Of a DNA stretch of 64,000 bases, positions 20,017 to 31,765 are shown in pieces. Under the pieces are notes generated by a model, which was given only the letters and a program-made list of their open reading frames with translations, was not told the origin of the DNA and searched no databases. Each line of letters begins with the position of its first letter. Positions within the stretch are counted from its first letter, which is position 1. This DNA comes from Angiostrongylus vasorum (lineage: Eukaryota; Nematoda; Chromadorea; Rhabditida; Metastrongylidae), in contig JADANN010000122.1 of assembly GCA_018806985.1 (NCBI GenBank), positions 1,408,501-1,472,500 on the forward strand, in the 5' to 3' direction. A program made the translations under genes and the position numbers.

Positions 20017-23000
20017 CTCTTTCGATGCGATGCAGTTCGCGTCCACCTCGCCGTGCTGATTCTTTGTGAAGTCGAAGTACTGTGGCACGAAAACATTCTT
20101 TGTCCCAAGTGCAGCCAATCGTTTCGCAACCAGATCGAGTTGATGAGAAACAAAGAAGAACCTTAACGATGCATTCCTAAAAAATTTCGGGGAAAGCATA
20201 TTTTCCTTGAAAAACCGACAATTCGTCTACAACAAATAATGCAGACTTGTTCGCTAATAATGGCTCACCTAAAAATGAAATGAAAAAAAAGAACATTCCA
20301 CGAGATAAAAAAAGAGTAATGACAAGTTAGTCAGTCAAAAGCTTAGAAAAGCTGTACGTTCCAATTATTGATCATGTGTTTAGAATCAATCAAGGATTTG
20401 CTGATGAGTGAAAGCTACAAAAAGTTCGTAACCATCGGTTAGTTGACCGGAGACGAGAGTGCAACTCCCTAGCCTCATATATAATGACAAATGTTTGAAG
20501 TAATTGCGAACGTTCTTACTAAAACGAAGACATTTCAGTTTCATTAGTACTTGCCTCATATCTATCAAACTGACGTCGAATCTGGCGCTGTCGTGCACGA
20601 GCGCGTTGATGATGTCTGAGAAGCCGATATCGTTACCTCCGGTTGTCAGAATCACTATGTCCGGCCCACGACCTCTTCAAAGAAATATTTTTGCTCGACT
20701 TAAAGGTGACCAGCGTGCAGATCAAAAACCAAGGTAACTTGTTTAAAGATAATAAACACCTGGAATAAATTCTACGATAGTAAAAAGACGTCACAGGGAG
20801 CGCCTGTAGCGCAGTGGTTAAAGGTTCCCTGCAATATACACTTTGTCGGCAGCCTTATGCCGAACCTCGGGCGGACAAAAGCACTTTCTCTCCTATTTGT
20901 TTCATCTTTCATTGTACTCTTGATGAGCATATATAGGGTTGTTACTACGCTTTCTTTTCACAGAAGGCTGACGTTTGGGCGAATTTTCCTTTCGGTCCCC
21001 TTCAGGCCTTTCGTACGTGATCTCACACCGCATTTAAGACTGATATTTCAATGTGAGAGGCAAATTGAAATTCCATGTAAACTCTGTGTAATAGGTGTCC
21101 ACGTAGAACACTCAGTGGAAGACTCATAGAAAGCGGTGAGTGTGCGAAGAATCCACTTTGTTTCAAAATAAAGAAGCAAGCGCTACGAAACAAAAGCCAC
21201 TCGGGTCAGATTAAAAGGTAGGGTTATTCCCTAAGAGAACCACATTTTCTTCAATACGTGTGGGGGAAAAAAATTGCTATGGACAGAGTATTCTCTCCCG
21301 ACGAGAACATTCTATATCTCTCCATAGTGCATACCGAATTTCTGTGTTGATTGCAGTGTTCTTCTCAGTTGTCTAATCAAGTTCGCAACGTGTCAAACTT
21401 ATCACTCTCTGAATGCTTGTCATCCATTTCAAAGCGGTATGTAAGGAATGCCTCCCAGTATCAGAGCCATTCTTACCGCTCTCTTCTCTTCGGTGCTCTG
21501 CTAATCTACCAGCACTCATAATCGGTGAACAACAGGTACATTTCCACATGTCACTTGTTCCTCACACTGCTTCTTCAGTCTATTTCAAAAGCTCCTCTCT
21601 AATAGTCAGTTGCCTTTTTTTCTTTATATTATGCATTTTAATTTCTTCATTGAGATTTTGTTCTGTTCAACTAGGACATTTGGTGGATGTTGGAGTTGGA
21701 GCACTGCTTTTGCAAGTCGTGCATTCCATCGAAGCAGAAGGTTACGAATTGGCACCAAAAAATACTACATAGTTTCTCTGCAGCGTGGAATCTCAACACA
21801 TTCATGAATGCATGGGCTGCGCCATCTCTTTGGCAACTGGTAAAACGAATGCAGCAGCAAAAGTAGCACGACAAGATGGAGCTGTCGTAGGGGCAGTTTC
21901 CACGGATACGTCGATCTTCACTAAAACAGGATCAATCGACGATTCGTTGTCTTCGACGCTGACTTGTTCATTGCGTACGTTTTGCAGAATTTTTAGAAGT
22001 AATAGATTTCATCTATCCGTCATTGAGATGTTTGTAGGTGACGAGAGAACAACGGACAGGCAAACGGAATCGGAGCACTAAAGTGGTGTCAAAATGGAAG
22101 GATAACATGGTCATGATTGGACTGTTTACAGCACACGGCGCAACTTTTTTCCTTCAGCTCGTCCATGCCGCAGGTTTCTGGGCACAGGCAAGAAGATGTC
22201 AGCCTGTTGTCCACATTTTAAGGGACGTAGTGAATAGTACGTAGAGTTCTGCTTTTTCATGGTTTACGCATGTCTTTTTTCATCGATAGTATGTACGTCT
22301 CCATTTTCAGCTTATCATTCAGATATGTTTGGTGGACGAATGGACACTCCATAATGAGCACATGTGGAAAACATTGCGGAATAACTTCAACATGGACGTC
22401 TAATTGTAATGCATTGGAAATGGCAGTGCTTCATACGGTCGACTTCCCTACTCGTTGAAGAATGCGGCACTAAAGGTTTCAGAACGTGGAGAAGAGGTGT
22501 TGAGGTCACAAGACAGTGGTAGAACACCACTACTTGGATGTGGTTCTCACGCAAATCCGTGTAGATTTCCTCGCGCAATGTTTCAGTGAGAGAAGAGTTG
22601 CTGCAGCTTCTTATTGTGTAGGAGACGGTGTATAAGTTGTTCGTTTAGGACAGATTTGTTCACTACATAAAATTTCAATTATAAATGAGCCTCATTTTCA
22701 GTTTCCTGGGATATGTAGAGCTAGTTATTTCAAAACCTACTATATTTCAATGTTTTTCTATTAGAACTGTGAGTTTCTCCGCACACGACAAACATTTGTT
22801 TTACGACCCACCTACCAGTTGAAATGCGCTTCTGCTCGTGCTAGACAGACTGGTAGTAAATACAATCGTTTTAGGAAATATTGTTGTTTAATATTGGTCA
22901 TACAAAGTGCACATCTTCGGAACGAAATTCTATGCGAAGATTGTTGATTGCAGATAAGAACTGCATGTTGCACGTAAAGATTGTTGATTATATGGAAGAC

Positions 23001-25845
23001 ATATATGTATATACGGTATTACGCATCGTTTTTAAGCTGCAGATAGTAAAATAAATATTGAGCACCACGTTCAAAATATCGGTAAAAGATTGTGGTAAAA
23101 AAACATAATAATATAATAAACGCATAATTGGATATTGAAGGGCCCGTTTTCACTGGTTGTGCGGGCCCCAGCATAATTTCCATTCCCCGGAGACTTGCTG
23201 GTTTAGCCATCGTGGTTGCCTGGAGTGCCGAGGCCAGCCTGGCCAAAGTTTGCCCCAAATCGTCACCATCAAAGGCAGTCGCAGCCCTTGTGGAACAGGG
23301 CGAGATTTGCCATAATGCGAATTTGATACCAGGACGGTGGTAAATCCCGGTATTGGTTTACTCTTTGCTAGGCTTCCTGATGGAAACGCCGGACTCTTTT
23401 TCAGTTTAGGAGACCCTGCAGGAGGGATGAACACCGTTGCTGTACATTTTAGCCTTACACCTAGGAACACCTCACAGCCATGACGACGCGGTAAGCGGTT
23501 GGGAGGAATAGACATATTAAATAGACATATTAATAGACATAACAATAACTGTTCTGGAACTCAAAGTGTATGGAAGAAAATTAATGAGCACATATTTTTT
23601 TGACACAGAGCAGCTATGTAGAAGTCTTCTTTTGTGCAAAAAAAACTCGCTTCTTGAATCTACTGTAAAATAGGGATAGGAATTGACGACAGCTGAGAAC
23701 ACCGAAGGACGTTCCCTAATCCAGATGTGAAAAAAACGAAAGGCTATGATGAGCTCTTCATCGTCTTCATATGGTCGTCCATTATGGCTTCATAAATCCC
23801 GAAAAAAAGCATTACACAAAAAAGTACTGCTAGAAATTTGACAAAATGGATCAGTATCTGCAAATTCTGGGACCGGTGTTAACCAGCTGGATGGCAGCAA
23901 ATTTATTGCGAGGCGATGTCCACCATAGAATACCTATCAGCGCTTAAAAAACTGGAAAAACGAAGCCCTGCATAGTGCAGCATATTCGGTCCCCTTTACA
24001 ACTGGGAGAGAATAATTCACTATTTTCTTGACAAGCAATCACAATATTGTTATTACAGCGTTCACTCATTCACGATAGCACTCCTTCAGTGTGGTGAACG
24101 TTTTGTCTCGTTTACGTAAAGTGAGATCCGTAGTAGTCGCATTTGGATGTGCAGTACACGGTGGCTGTGCCCTGGCAGGCCGCATAATTTGCGTTGTCGT
24201 CTTCGTTTAATGAAATTTGGGACGCCCCCGATGTTTTAGGCAGCGCTAGGGAAAGTATGTCGTTTGTCCAGGTAGGAAAATTTTCTGTCTTAGTGAGAGG
24301 ACTTCTTTGACAAGTCGGAGGTATTTTTCTAATACTTCACGTAGCACACCCTAGGCCCGCCCTTTTTAAACCAGCACATTGGTCAGTGATTCTACTTTTC
24401 TCTTAATGAGCACACGCGAGAAGCAATAAAAATTGGGAACCTCAAGAAAGCCATTCGTATTCGTAGTCTAGTCGAAGGACATTCGACTCGATATGGCGAC
24501 GAGGACATCAAATACAGGGTACAAACGCCTGTGAACCATCGACTCGGACCATTGGCTCCGATGAAGACGAAGATGTTGAAACGTTGACCGAGTAAGTCTT
24601 TTTTATCAGCCTCGTGTCAGCTTACCATTGAAAGAGTATATATTGACAGAAAACTTTAAAGTTTAACGTTACAATTTATTTAGCATTCATTGCTTCATAT
24701 TTTCATCACTATTCTCGGGGGTAGGACGCGTGTGGCACAGTGGTTAGAGGCGCCCTGAAACACACGCGCGGAATTGATCCCCGCGCCCATGGCTCACCAA
24801 GCATTCCATCCCTCCGGGGTCGGCAAATTGGTACCAGACTTGTCTGGGAGGATAGCAGCACTGGCTCGATACAACGGTAAGTCACCGCGATCATTGTAAA
24901 GGCCAGATATGCATTCAGTCACCTTCAACGATGCTTAATGAAGTCGACTAACAATCTCATGTAAGCTCAACAATATAAACACAGGTAGAAATAAAGCCGG
25001 ACTGAGTCAATTCCGAAAATATGATTAGATACGCATAGTAGGTGCAAGCGTGATCTTAGCTGTGCCTCAAATTCAAAACTCGAATGCGCGTGGGCGATAT
25101 AAAGGTTCGCTTGCCTCTTAGTGGCGATGCTCTCCAACGTATCCAGCTGGCTAGAATGCTCGCTAGCCTCCAGAATTCCGTTTTCGATTGTCGCTCCGGT
25201 GCATGCCAGAAACGTAAGATACGTTGGAGTTACAGCTGCTATTTCTATGAACACAGTCGAGGCGAATGACTTTGATGAACGATGACATCGATCTAAAACA
25301 AATCAATGCACTGTTAGGAACTTAGACGCATGGAATCTCCAAATAAAGAAGAATGATATGGTTTCGAGTCGAGTCAGCGAGTCGTCCTAATGGATGGCTA
25401 TTTTGTCTTCTAGAGATGCAGTGCAGGTAAAAACGAGAAGGTAAAAGAGTGATGCCTAACATATGATCAAATATATGCTTAAAAAAATACATCAGAAGAG
25501 CATATTGAATAGCGTTCGATAGCTGATGCAGTTTTTAACCTTTTAGAGGCTACAGAGTAAAAAGGACTCATGAAGGTGTTTGTAATATGGTATTCTACCA
25601 TCAACCATATATATGTACTCCAGAACAACTACGGATCTTATGAATAATCAGTTAGATCCATACATACCGTCAATCCACTGTGCTTTTTTCTCTCCATGCC
25701 TTGGCACATCAGGATTACCTTCGCCGGAAGCGAAAGAGTCGCCAATGATCGCTACCCACAAAGTTCGAGCATCGTACGTTCGACGTCCAATGGTGATCAC
25801 GTCGCCGTCATCAGAAGTAACCGAAAGGTGCACGGTGTAATGTCC
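20017..25845 (-). CDS. SGNH/GDSL-type lipase or esterase, partial gene, at least four exons
   Basis: Likely secreted or lysosomal ester hydrolase of the nematode phospholipase-B-like GDSL type. Exons: 25845-25668, 25292-25115, 20674-20555 and 20176-20017. Block I is IIGDSFASGEGNPD in exon 1, with the nucleophile Ser in GDS. Exon 2 has RCHRSSKSFAST and TFLACTGATIENG. Exon 3 has the block III motif GGNDIGF. Exon 4 has LVAKRLAALGTKNVF, then YFDFTKNQHGE. Phases (1, 2, 2, 0) agree at every junction. Two donors are GC instead of GT (AG|GCAAGC at 25114 and AG|GCAAGT at 20554). The Asp-x-x-His block needed for the catalytic triad, and the start codon, are not found, so the gene is incomplete here. 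A - strand frame at 26627-26403 with four Cys (FCFNCTFTIKP) may be an upstream exon. The 4.4-kb second intron holds SINE A, family C and other repeats. Confidence 0.85.
20798..20870 (+). repeat. SINE family A, 5' head fragment
   Basis: GCGCCTGTAGCGCAGTGG and the next 50 bp only, inside the large lipase intron. Confidence 0.6.
20930..21175. mobile_element. Shortened Penelope-terminus foldback derivative
   Basis: GCTGACGTTTGGGCG at about 20968, then on the other side AATTCCATGTAAACTCTGTGT, ACTCAGTGGAAGACTCATAG and AAGCGGTGAGTGTGCGAAGA, the same blocks as the right arm of the 9521-10193 element. Most of both arms is deleted. The hammerhead-like core is degraded. Confidence 0.65.
21180..23120. 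other. Intronic/unassigned sequence with unresolved frames
   Basis: Inside the lipase second intron. About 21640-22030 is open on both strands. The + frame 21413-21772 ends LGHLVDVGVGALLLQVVHSI; the - strand near 22000-21830 reads ESSIDPVLVKIDVSVE. I recognise neither and the splice context is poor. Confidence 0.3.
23125..23515. repeat. Repeat family C copy
   Basis: Close to the 18350 copy across its whole length (GTTGTGCGGGCCCCAGCATA at 23155 onward). Same orientation. Confidence 0.75.
23515..24380. other. No gene recognised
   Basis: AT-rich; nothing supported. Confidence 0.45.
24380..24610 (+). repeat. Second ribozyme-family (G) copy
   Basis: Ends in GGCTCCGATGAAGACGAAG, then TGAAACGTTGACCGAGTAAG, homologous to 3995-4058/4351-4365 and to about 30940-31050. 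The hammerhead-like part is 24554-24592; stem II has decayed (GACG...TGTT) and the core reads CCGATGA. Confidence 0.5.
24718..24955 (+). repeat. SINE family A copy
   Basis: Head GCGTGTGGCACAGTGG through CCATCCCTCCGGGG and GTCTGGGAGGATAG to CGATGCTTAATGAAGTCGA. The 3' tail is missing. Confidence 0.8.
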
Positions 25846-26860
25846 CTGAAAAGGTTTTTCGGTTGATCAGACAATCTCCAAATACACAATATTCCTCGCC
25901 AAATGTTCCAAAATGAGTTTCTTACACTATCTACTGGATTGCACAGAGACTGGTTTTTTCTCTAGAAAACTCGCTAAATCATAAATGTTCAGATGTCAAT
26001 ATGTTCACAATTAAGCAGTTAAAGAGGAATCCTAAATTTAAGTTACAGACAAAAAAAGGCTTCACAAGTTGTTCTCATTTTCTAAAAAAAAACTTTGTGT
26101 AAAAAACGTTAGCAACATTAGTTAAAACAGATAATTGTTTGGTTCGCCTTCATGAGTCACGGGGATGCACCACTTTATCTCGTTTTCCTAATACATGGTA
26201 GTGGTTTCGGTCGACCATGCTGGCGCCTGTTGATAATACTGTGTAGTGCATAACTTGTCTTCAGCTGCGAATACAACAGTCTGAAGTGAGCCACGAACCA
26301 ATCTACTATCCCTTTCAGCAGTTATCGCAGAACCTCTTTTTAAGAGCTAGATTTTCCTCTGGTTTAATCGCACTACTACACTTTTCTTTAGTTCATTGAG
26401 GTTCAAAGAGGTAGTGACAACGGCGGGAAAATGGTTTCAAGGCGATTTGTTGACAATTTGTATGCTGTCTTTTCGCGGCAATCGAATAGTTCACTATCCA
26501 CTTCAGCACAGCTTATGGCAAACGAGGGTTTACGTGAAGGCTTTATTGTGAAAGTGCAGTTGAAGCAGAAATCTGCTAAAGTTCTTATGCGAGATGGAAT
26601 GGCACTCAAAGAACCCGTCGAAAGCACTTAGGCAATCGGCAAGAGATCGGACGGAGGAAAGGTGGTATTTTCGAAGGAATTCGATGGACTCTAGATTATA
26701 GAGTAAGATTAAGATGCGATAAGAATACAGCAGAATGTTCTGGAAAATACATCTTGCTAGCCCAGCTACTGTAAATATTCTTTGTTAACAGAGTCGCTGC
26801 AAATATTACTTCCTAACATAGTTGCTGTAAATATTCCTTGCAACTTAGTTGGCAATGCTA
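25846..26860. other. Lipase upstream region; one ambiguous two-strand ORF
   Basis: At 26403-26631 both strands are open. The - frame reads CFNCTFTIKPSRKPSFAISC, then a Cys-containing acidic stretch, and could be the N-terminal exon of the lipase. The + frame from ATG 26431 (MVSRRFVDNLYAVF) is the alternative. Neither has clean splice sites. The rest is AT-rich with no signal. Confidence 0.35.
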
Positions 26861-26864
26861 GTGA

Positions 26865-26975
26865 TGTAGTTCATAGCGAGCATCGTGCTGGTTCCATCCC
26901 GCTCCACGCTCACCAAACTTCTCATCTCTCCAGGGCGGGGAAACCGGTATTAAACTTGTCTAAGCCCCAACTCAC
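26865..26975 (+). repeat. SINE family A fragment, diverged
   Basis: GCTCACCAAACTTCTCATCTC and AAACTTGTCTAAGC match the SINE A mid-region. Head and tail are lost. Confidence 0.5.
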
Positions 26976-27104
26976 TCTATCAAGTCCAAGCAGGAACGCT
27001 TTAGCACTTCTATTCCAGGACTTCCGGAAGAATCGACTCACCTAACACTCAACAACATTCGTAAGGAAGACAAGAATTTCCAAACAGCAACGGAACCCTT
27101 AGTT

Positions 27105-27480
27105 AATTGGATGGCCAGTCTTCACTGGTTGTAAAAACTCCAGCATATTTCCATTCTACGGAGAGCTGCTGGTTTAGCCAGTGTGGTTCCCTAGAGTCCT
27201 GAGATTAATTTAGCCGAAACATTCGGAAAGTCGACGTCACCACCCCCAGTCAGTCGCCGCCCTTGTCCATCAAAGGGAGAATTGCCACCATGCGACAGTT
27301 TGATACCAAGAAGGTGGTGATTCCTGTATTGATTTACTCCTAGCTGTGCTTCCGGATGGAAACGTCGGACTGCTTCTCGGCCTGGGAGGCCATGCTGGTG
27401 GATGAGCTCCCACTAGAAACGGCAGCTCGACACAGGAAAACCCTCCAGCCACGATGAGGTTGTAAGTCACTGGGAGGCAG
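27105..27480. repeat. Repeat family C copy, diverged
   Basis: TCTTCACTGGTTGTA, then GGAGAGCTGCTGGTTTAGCC, then GATTTACTCCTAGC and GGAAACGTCGGA, in family C order. Confidence 0.65.
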
Positions 27481-29105
27481 CCGAACTCACACGCGAAAAG
27501 TTCAAAGAATTTCGTAGATATTGGATGCGAAGAAATAAATAAAAAACAAGTATTGTTAGGATCCACGCAGTAGATGTTAACATGGGTCATGTGAAAAAAA
27601 AACCTTCTTGATCTTTGTTCAAAGTTGTTGATACACACAGATGGACAGCTATCACGAAAACGTTGTAGATCACACTAAGCAAGGAAATAGGGCAGTAATT
27701 GACAAAACCTTTCTGGTCATCTTTTCTATCCATGATACGTTCAATGGCAGCACTCTTCTCAGATCATTTGTTGAAGTTATGTTGGCATAAGTTCATCTCG
27801 ATAATCTATTAACTCGAAAAAAAGTGGTATGTGGTGTTGCCTGGCCTTTCATCTGTACTTTTCTCATGGTTTTCATCCAGTCGAGACCTGCCGGAGGGAA
27901 ATCCGATTAGTTTGTCTCCAGCTTAGATTTCGGAGCCTAGTAGGGACAACGTCGAAGTTCCTCGTAATCTATTCTATATCATAACGGGAGGTGGTGTCGG
28001 TTCTATGTTGAAGCGAATAGTGACACAAGAATATAATCACAAAGGTCCTGTCTTAAAATCCCCCCCAAATAATTAGCAAATATATAAAATAAGTATGAAA
28101 AACTAGTGATACTGATGACCTCCAAGTTCTCCAGAAATTGTTCATCAGAGGAAAAAAGAATGCTTGTGGAAAGAGGCTACTAGAGCTCCAGATGAAAAGC
28201 AGTTGCAGCTTTAAACCAATGACTATGATCAATAAAACCATCCAAAATGAAGACAGATTGGCGTAGTTTGCCCAGTATACTTCTCTTTCCCTTCAAGGTT
28301 AACTGCCCATGGTAATCTGCAGACAAAATTCCACACACTTCATATAACCTTCCTCCATAAGAAGACTTATGGGAAAATCCACTTATGGAATTCATCTTAG
28401 TAGGGATTTTTTGTAGAACATTAAGACATTTCTTTCTTTTCTTCTAAAATACATCCGTCTTTTTCTATAAAACGGCGTTTATGACATCGTAGAAGAACCC
28501 TTTGAAATATGCGGTGGTGCAAAGAATTTGGCAGTTCTGGTGTAAGCGTGAGCTTCGTCATTTATTCGAGCACCACCGAAATCGGACTGTTACAGTTGAC
28601 ATTATGTGGCCCAATCGAAAAGTATTAAGTCGAAAGTTTATATTAACCGGTGTTGCTGATCTCCAAAGTTTCACATGGATTTGGGTCATCATCCATTTCG
28701 TGCTAAACTCTTTCTTCGCTAAAAGGAAAGAAAGCCTCAAAAATCAGGAAAATAAAATCTCAAAATCATATCAGATTGGAGTCTGTTCAGATTTTTTACT
28801 GAATTTCAGAATGATATCATTGTCTACAACATGGACCATACAACTGACTTAGTCAACATCTTGAAGATGGTCTCATGAAAGACGAGCGTTTTTAAGACAA
28901 CAGAAGAAGTCCTTCACCGGAAGCTCTGCAACTTCCATGCCAATGTGTAGTCCATCAGCAGCAGGCAACGGAGAACGTACATCGCTGCAGAGAAGGGATA
29001 AAAGGAAACTTAAGGATAAAAGGGTAGGAACAGGAAAGACTGAAACCGAACATCAGGCGGGCCTACAGCCAGTTCTAATCAACGCATTGATTCGGTATTG
29101 ATAAG
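27480..29105. other. No supported gene (1.6 kb)
   Basis: A 71-codon - frame (28395-28180, containing GGRLYEVCGILSADYHGQL) and a + frame (28502-28852) are open. Neither shows a known motif or full splice borders. Confidence 0.4.
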
Positions 29106-29107
29106 TT

Positions 29108-29398
29108 ACATGGGCGCGTGCGGCGCAGTGGTTGGAGGCGCCACTGCGACACACACGTGGAATCGATCCTCGCGCTCATGGCCCACCAAACCTTCCATCC
29201 CTCCGGGGTCGGTAAACTGGTGGTACCAGAGTTGTCTGGGAGGATTGCAGCACTGGCTCTATGCATCGTAGGCCACCGCGAGTCATTCTAAAGGCCAGAT
29301 ATGCGTTCAACCACTTCCAAACGATGTTTAATGAAGTCGAATGTATGGCGTATCCCTCAGGGGATTGATCAACGGCGGAAGCTTTATCCTTTTTATCC
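29108..29398 (+). repeat. SINE family A, full length
   Basis: GCGTGCGGCGCAGTGGTTGG through CCATCCCTCCGGGG to a CTTTATCC(TTTT) tail. Confidence 0.8.
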
Positions 29399-29619
29399 TT
29401 TACTGATAAGTTATATGACATGAATATGATCGAATAGTAGCAAAACGGTGTTGTTTCATTTCTCCATAACATCGTGAACTATCGCGTAATTTGCCTGTTA
29501 CTTACAAACTGTTTAATCGAATCATTCTCATAGGGCTGACGCAGCATTGGACGAAGAAAATCAAAGCAAGCGAGCAAGACTTCGGGAATGATAATGAGAC
29601 AGCTTTTTTTTTCGTTCCC

Positions 29620-29880
29620 ACACTCGACATTTCACACGACCTGTCAGCACATCTATGGCGCGGATCCCAGCACTTCTCGTATTCGATTCTTTTCCTCGCT
29701 TCCATCGTCTACAAAGGTCTTCGAATATTTCCTGTGTTCTTTCGGCTATGGCTTAAGAAATTCGTCTTCTTTATGAATGTCGTAAAGCGTTCGTCGAGTC
29801 GATTCTGCTTGCAGTCTTGGAGATTACCAAGCTACGTGGATTGGAGGAGTGCGCTCGGAAGTACAACAGTTTATAAATAG
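29620..29880 (-). repeat. SINE family F copy, 5' region missing
   Basis: GCGGATCCCAGCACTTCTCG, GATTCTTTTCCTCGCTTCCA and ATGAATGTCG match the 5330-5705 copy. Confidence 0.55.
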
Positions 29881-29889
29881 AATTTCACC

Positions 29890-30845
29890 AACCCTCACGA
29901 CTTCGTCATCCATCATGAGAAGGGTTGGCGGCACTTTTAGAGTTTCATGCTTAAAGGGAAAGCGATAACATATAAGTGAAAGTTGATGGCCAGCAATCAT
30001 ATTCTGTTTGCCTTGCTCTGGTGATATCAGTGATCTTAAAACGTTAAGCATTAGCCATGCGGAACGAATGCTGGTCGATTTCGCAACGTTTGTGGGAAAA
30101 TAGAAAGTCAGCATAAAGAATAACTTCGCTTAGTTGCTGATGATGAACAAGCAGGAGAGTTGGGAAGCTTGCAAGAGGAATGGAGGACGTAGTGAAGAGA
30201 ACGAAGAACAATTGGCTCAGTGCCCAACTTTACGAATCTGCCATTATTAGTATCTTGACGTACACCTTGAGAACTTGACGCTACGCAAGTGAATGAATGA
30301 TGGATCAGCATTATCGCTACCGGGTGGATGATACTAAGAGCTTCCCATATCACTCAATTTAGACATGCAGACAGAAGTTCCCATACACGTCCATGATGAA
30401 AGCTTGGAAACGATGCCGCATACGTGAAGATGTTGAAGATCAGATGGTTTGGACATGCGACACGTGTGAACGTCAACCGGTAGACAATAGGTGTTAGCGA
30501 CTGATCCTGGTCTGAATGGCACATGTAGCGCAATGATTAAAGGTGCCCTACATTACACATGTAGTCCTTGGTTCGATCTTGCGTACTGGAATAACAGAAA
30601 CTCCCGTCTGTTCACAAATCGGTATAAGACTTGTTAAAGGACAAAAAATACTAACGTGCTAAATCGGGAAGCCATCGTGAATCATTTTACAGGCAGATAT
30701 GCATTCAATAATCTGTTGGATGCCTGATGAACTTCAATGCTCAGCACGTCGATGAATGCCGAACGCTTTATTCTTTTCCTAGGTCGTAAAGGTGACAGTA
30801 AGAAGACCATGGACCAGATGGCCATCGGCTTTCATGAATACGCCA
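29890..30845 (+). mobile_element. RTE-type LINE fragment, interrupted by a SINE
   Basis: + strand, frameshifted. About 30025-30105 carries SISHAERMLVDF after the lost catalytic box. About 30180-30270 reads VVKRTKNNWLSAQLYESAII, then an SILTYT block. About 30428-30515 reads KIRWFGHATRVNVNR. After SINE A (30520-30782), VRRPWTRW completes the GRPPTRW-type block. These are the C-terminal landmarks of RTE proteins. The - strand open frames here are shadows. Confidence 0.7.
30520..30782 (+). repeat. SINE family A, diverged, inserted in the RTE fragment
   Basis: Head GGCACATGTAGCGCAATG to tail GAACGCTTTATTC. The RTE frame resumes beyond it. Flanks TCCTGGTC and TCCTAGGTC may be a worn target-site duplication. 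Confidence 0.65.
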
Positions 30846-30859
30846 GCAAAATATGATAA

Positions 30860-31060
30860 TTTTTAGAGCACAAAAGAGCGCTGCCGGGTTAGATTGCCCC
30901 ATTCGTGCCGTACTCTACTGAAGAAGATCCGACCCGGTGCAAACATGAAGACGCCACATCGAAAAGATGAACGACTGTGGACCACTGAATCCGATCACAT
31001 CGGCTCTGAAGAGTAAGAACACAACAAAACGTTAACAGAATAAGTGTTTTAATGGAATAA
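30860..31060 (+). repeat. Second ribozyme-family (G) copy, diverged
   Basis: CTGTGGACCACTGAATCCGA, then ATCGGCTCTGAAGA, then AAAACGTTAACAGAATAAG. Keeps a canonical CTGAAGA core, but GAAA has become AAAA. Confidence 0.45.
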
Positions 31061-31515
31061 AGTACTTTTCGAAGCTCTTGCAGTGAAAGAACACAACTCG
31101 TGCCCGTAAGGAACTCTTGAACAGCTTATGGACAGCATTCCCGCCTCCGATTTTTTTTTATTCTATTAGAATCCTTTGAGTGCTTGAAGCACTGTATTGA
31201 TTTCGAACTTCGGCTTACTTTCGATATTTTTTTCCAAAAGAAAGAGGTAAAGTGAGGGTTTTACGACTTAAGAAAAACCTATCTTCTATAGGGACTACAG
31301 TGGCAATCGTTTCCACGATTGGAATTGAAGTCATAAATTTAAAACCAAATTAAGCACGATTATTAAAGTACTCATTTGCTTATCCTTCTCTGTTTCATGG
31401 CTGGTAACCGCTCATATGAGTCGGCTGTTTTCTTTGCTGAAGCATTTATGATCTTTGGAATATTTTTGGCAGCGAACAACTGTACGGGGTACAAGCCAAA
31501 CTTTCAACAACTCAC
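31060..31515. other. No gene recognised
   Basis: AT-rich. It probably belongs to the intron after the 31516-31765 exon. Confidence 0.4.
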
Positions 31516-31765
31516 ATCTTTGATGCACTGCAGTCTGGTGTAGCAGAGATTTGAGTGTTCTGAGTGCATAGACGTTCCCTCGAAGTAATGACTCCAGTAA
31601 AAGGTGGCGTTCTGGGGGCACCGACAGATTGCATGCCGAGAACACGACAATACCGTAATGGCGCTCGAAGTCATCGGCAGAGTTGATCAGACGGCTCCCG
31701 AAGAGATGGAGTGAACTTGACTCCGGGAAGACATCGATCTCCGCTTGATGTCTCGTCAAGGACAA
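31516..31765 (-). CDS. Orphan coding exon, unknown protein
   Basis: An internal exon of 83 codons plus one base, bounded by an AAATTTAG acceptor (to 31766) and a GTGAGT donor (from 31515). Codon use is gene-like (many GAG, CTC, CTG, TTC). It encodes RHQAEIDVFPESSSLHLFGS, then LINSADDFERHYGIVVFSAC, then PPERHLLLESLLRGNVYALR, LKSLLHQTAVHQR. I do not recognise the family. I did not find neighbouring exons with matching phase, so the gene extent is unknown. Confidence 0.6.

Noticed and set aside
29824..30114. 96-aa - strand ORF with coding-like composition
   Set aside because: It is the antisense of the + strand RTE RT segment (SISHAERMLVDF).
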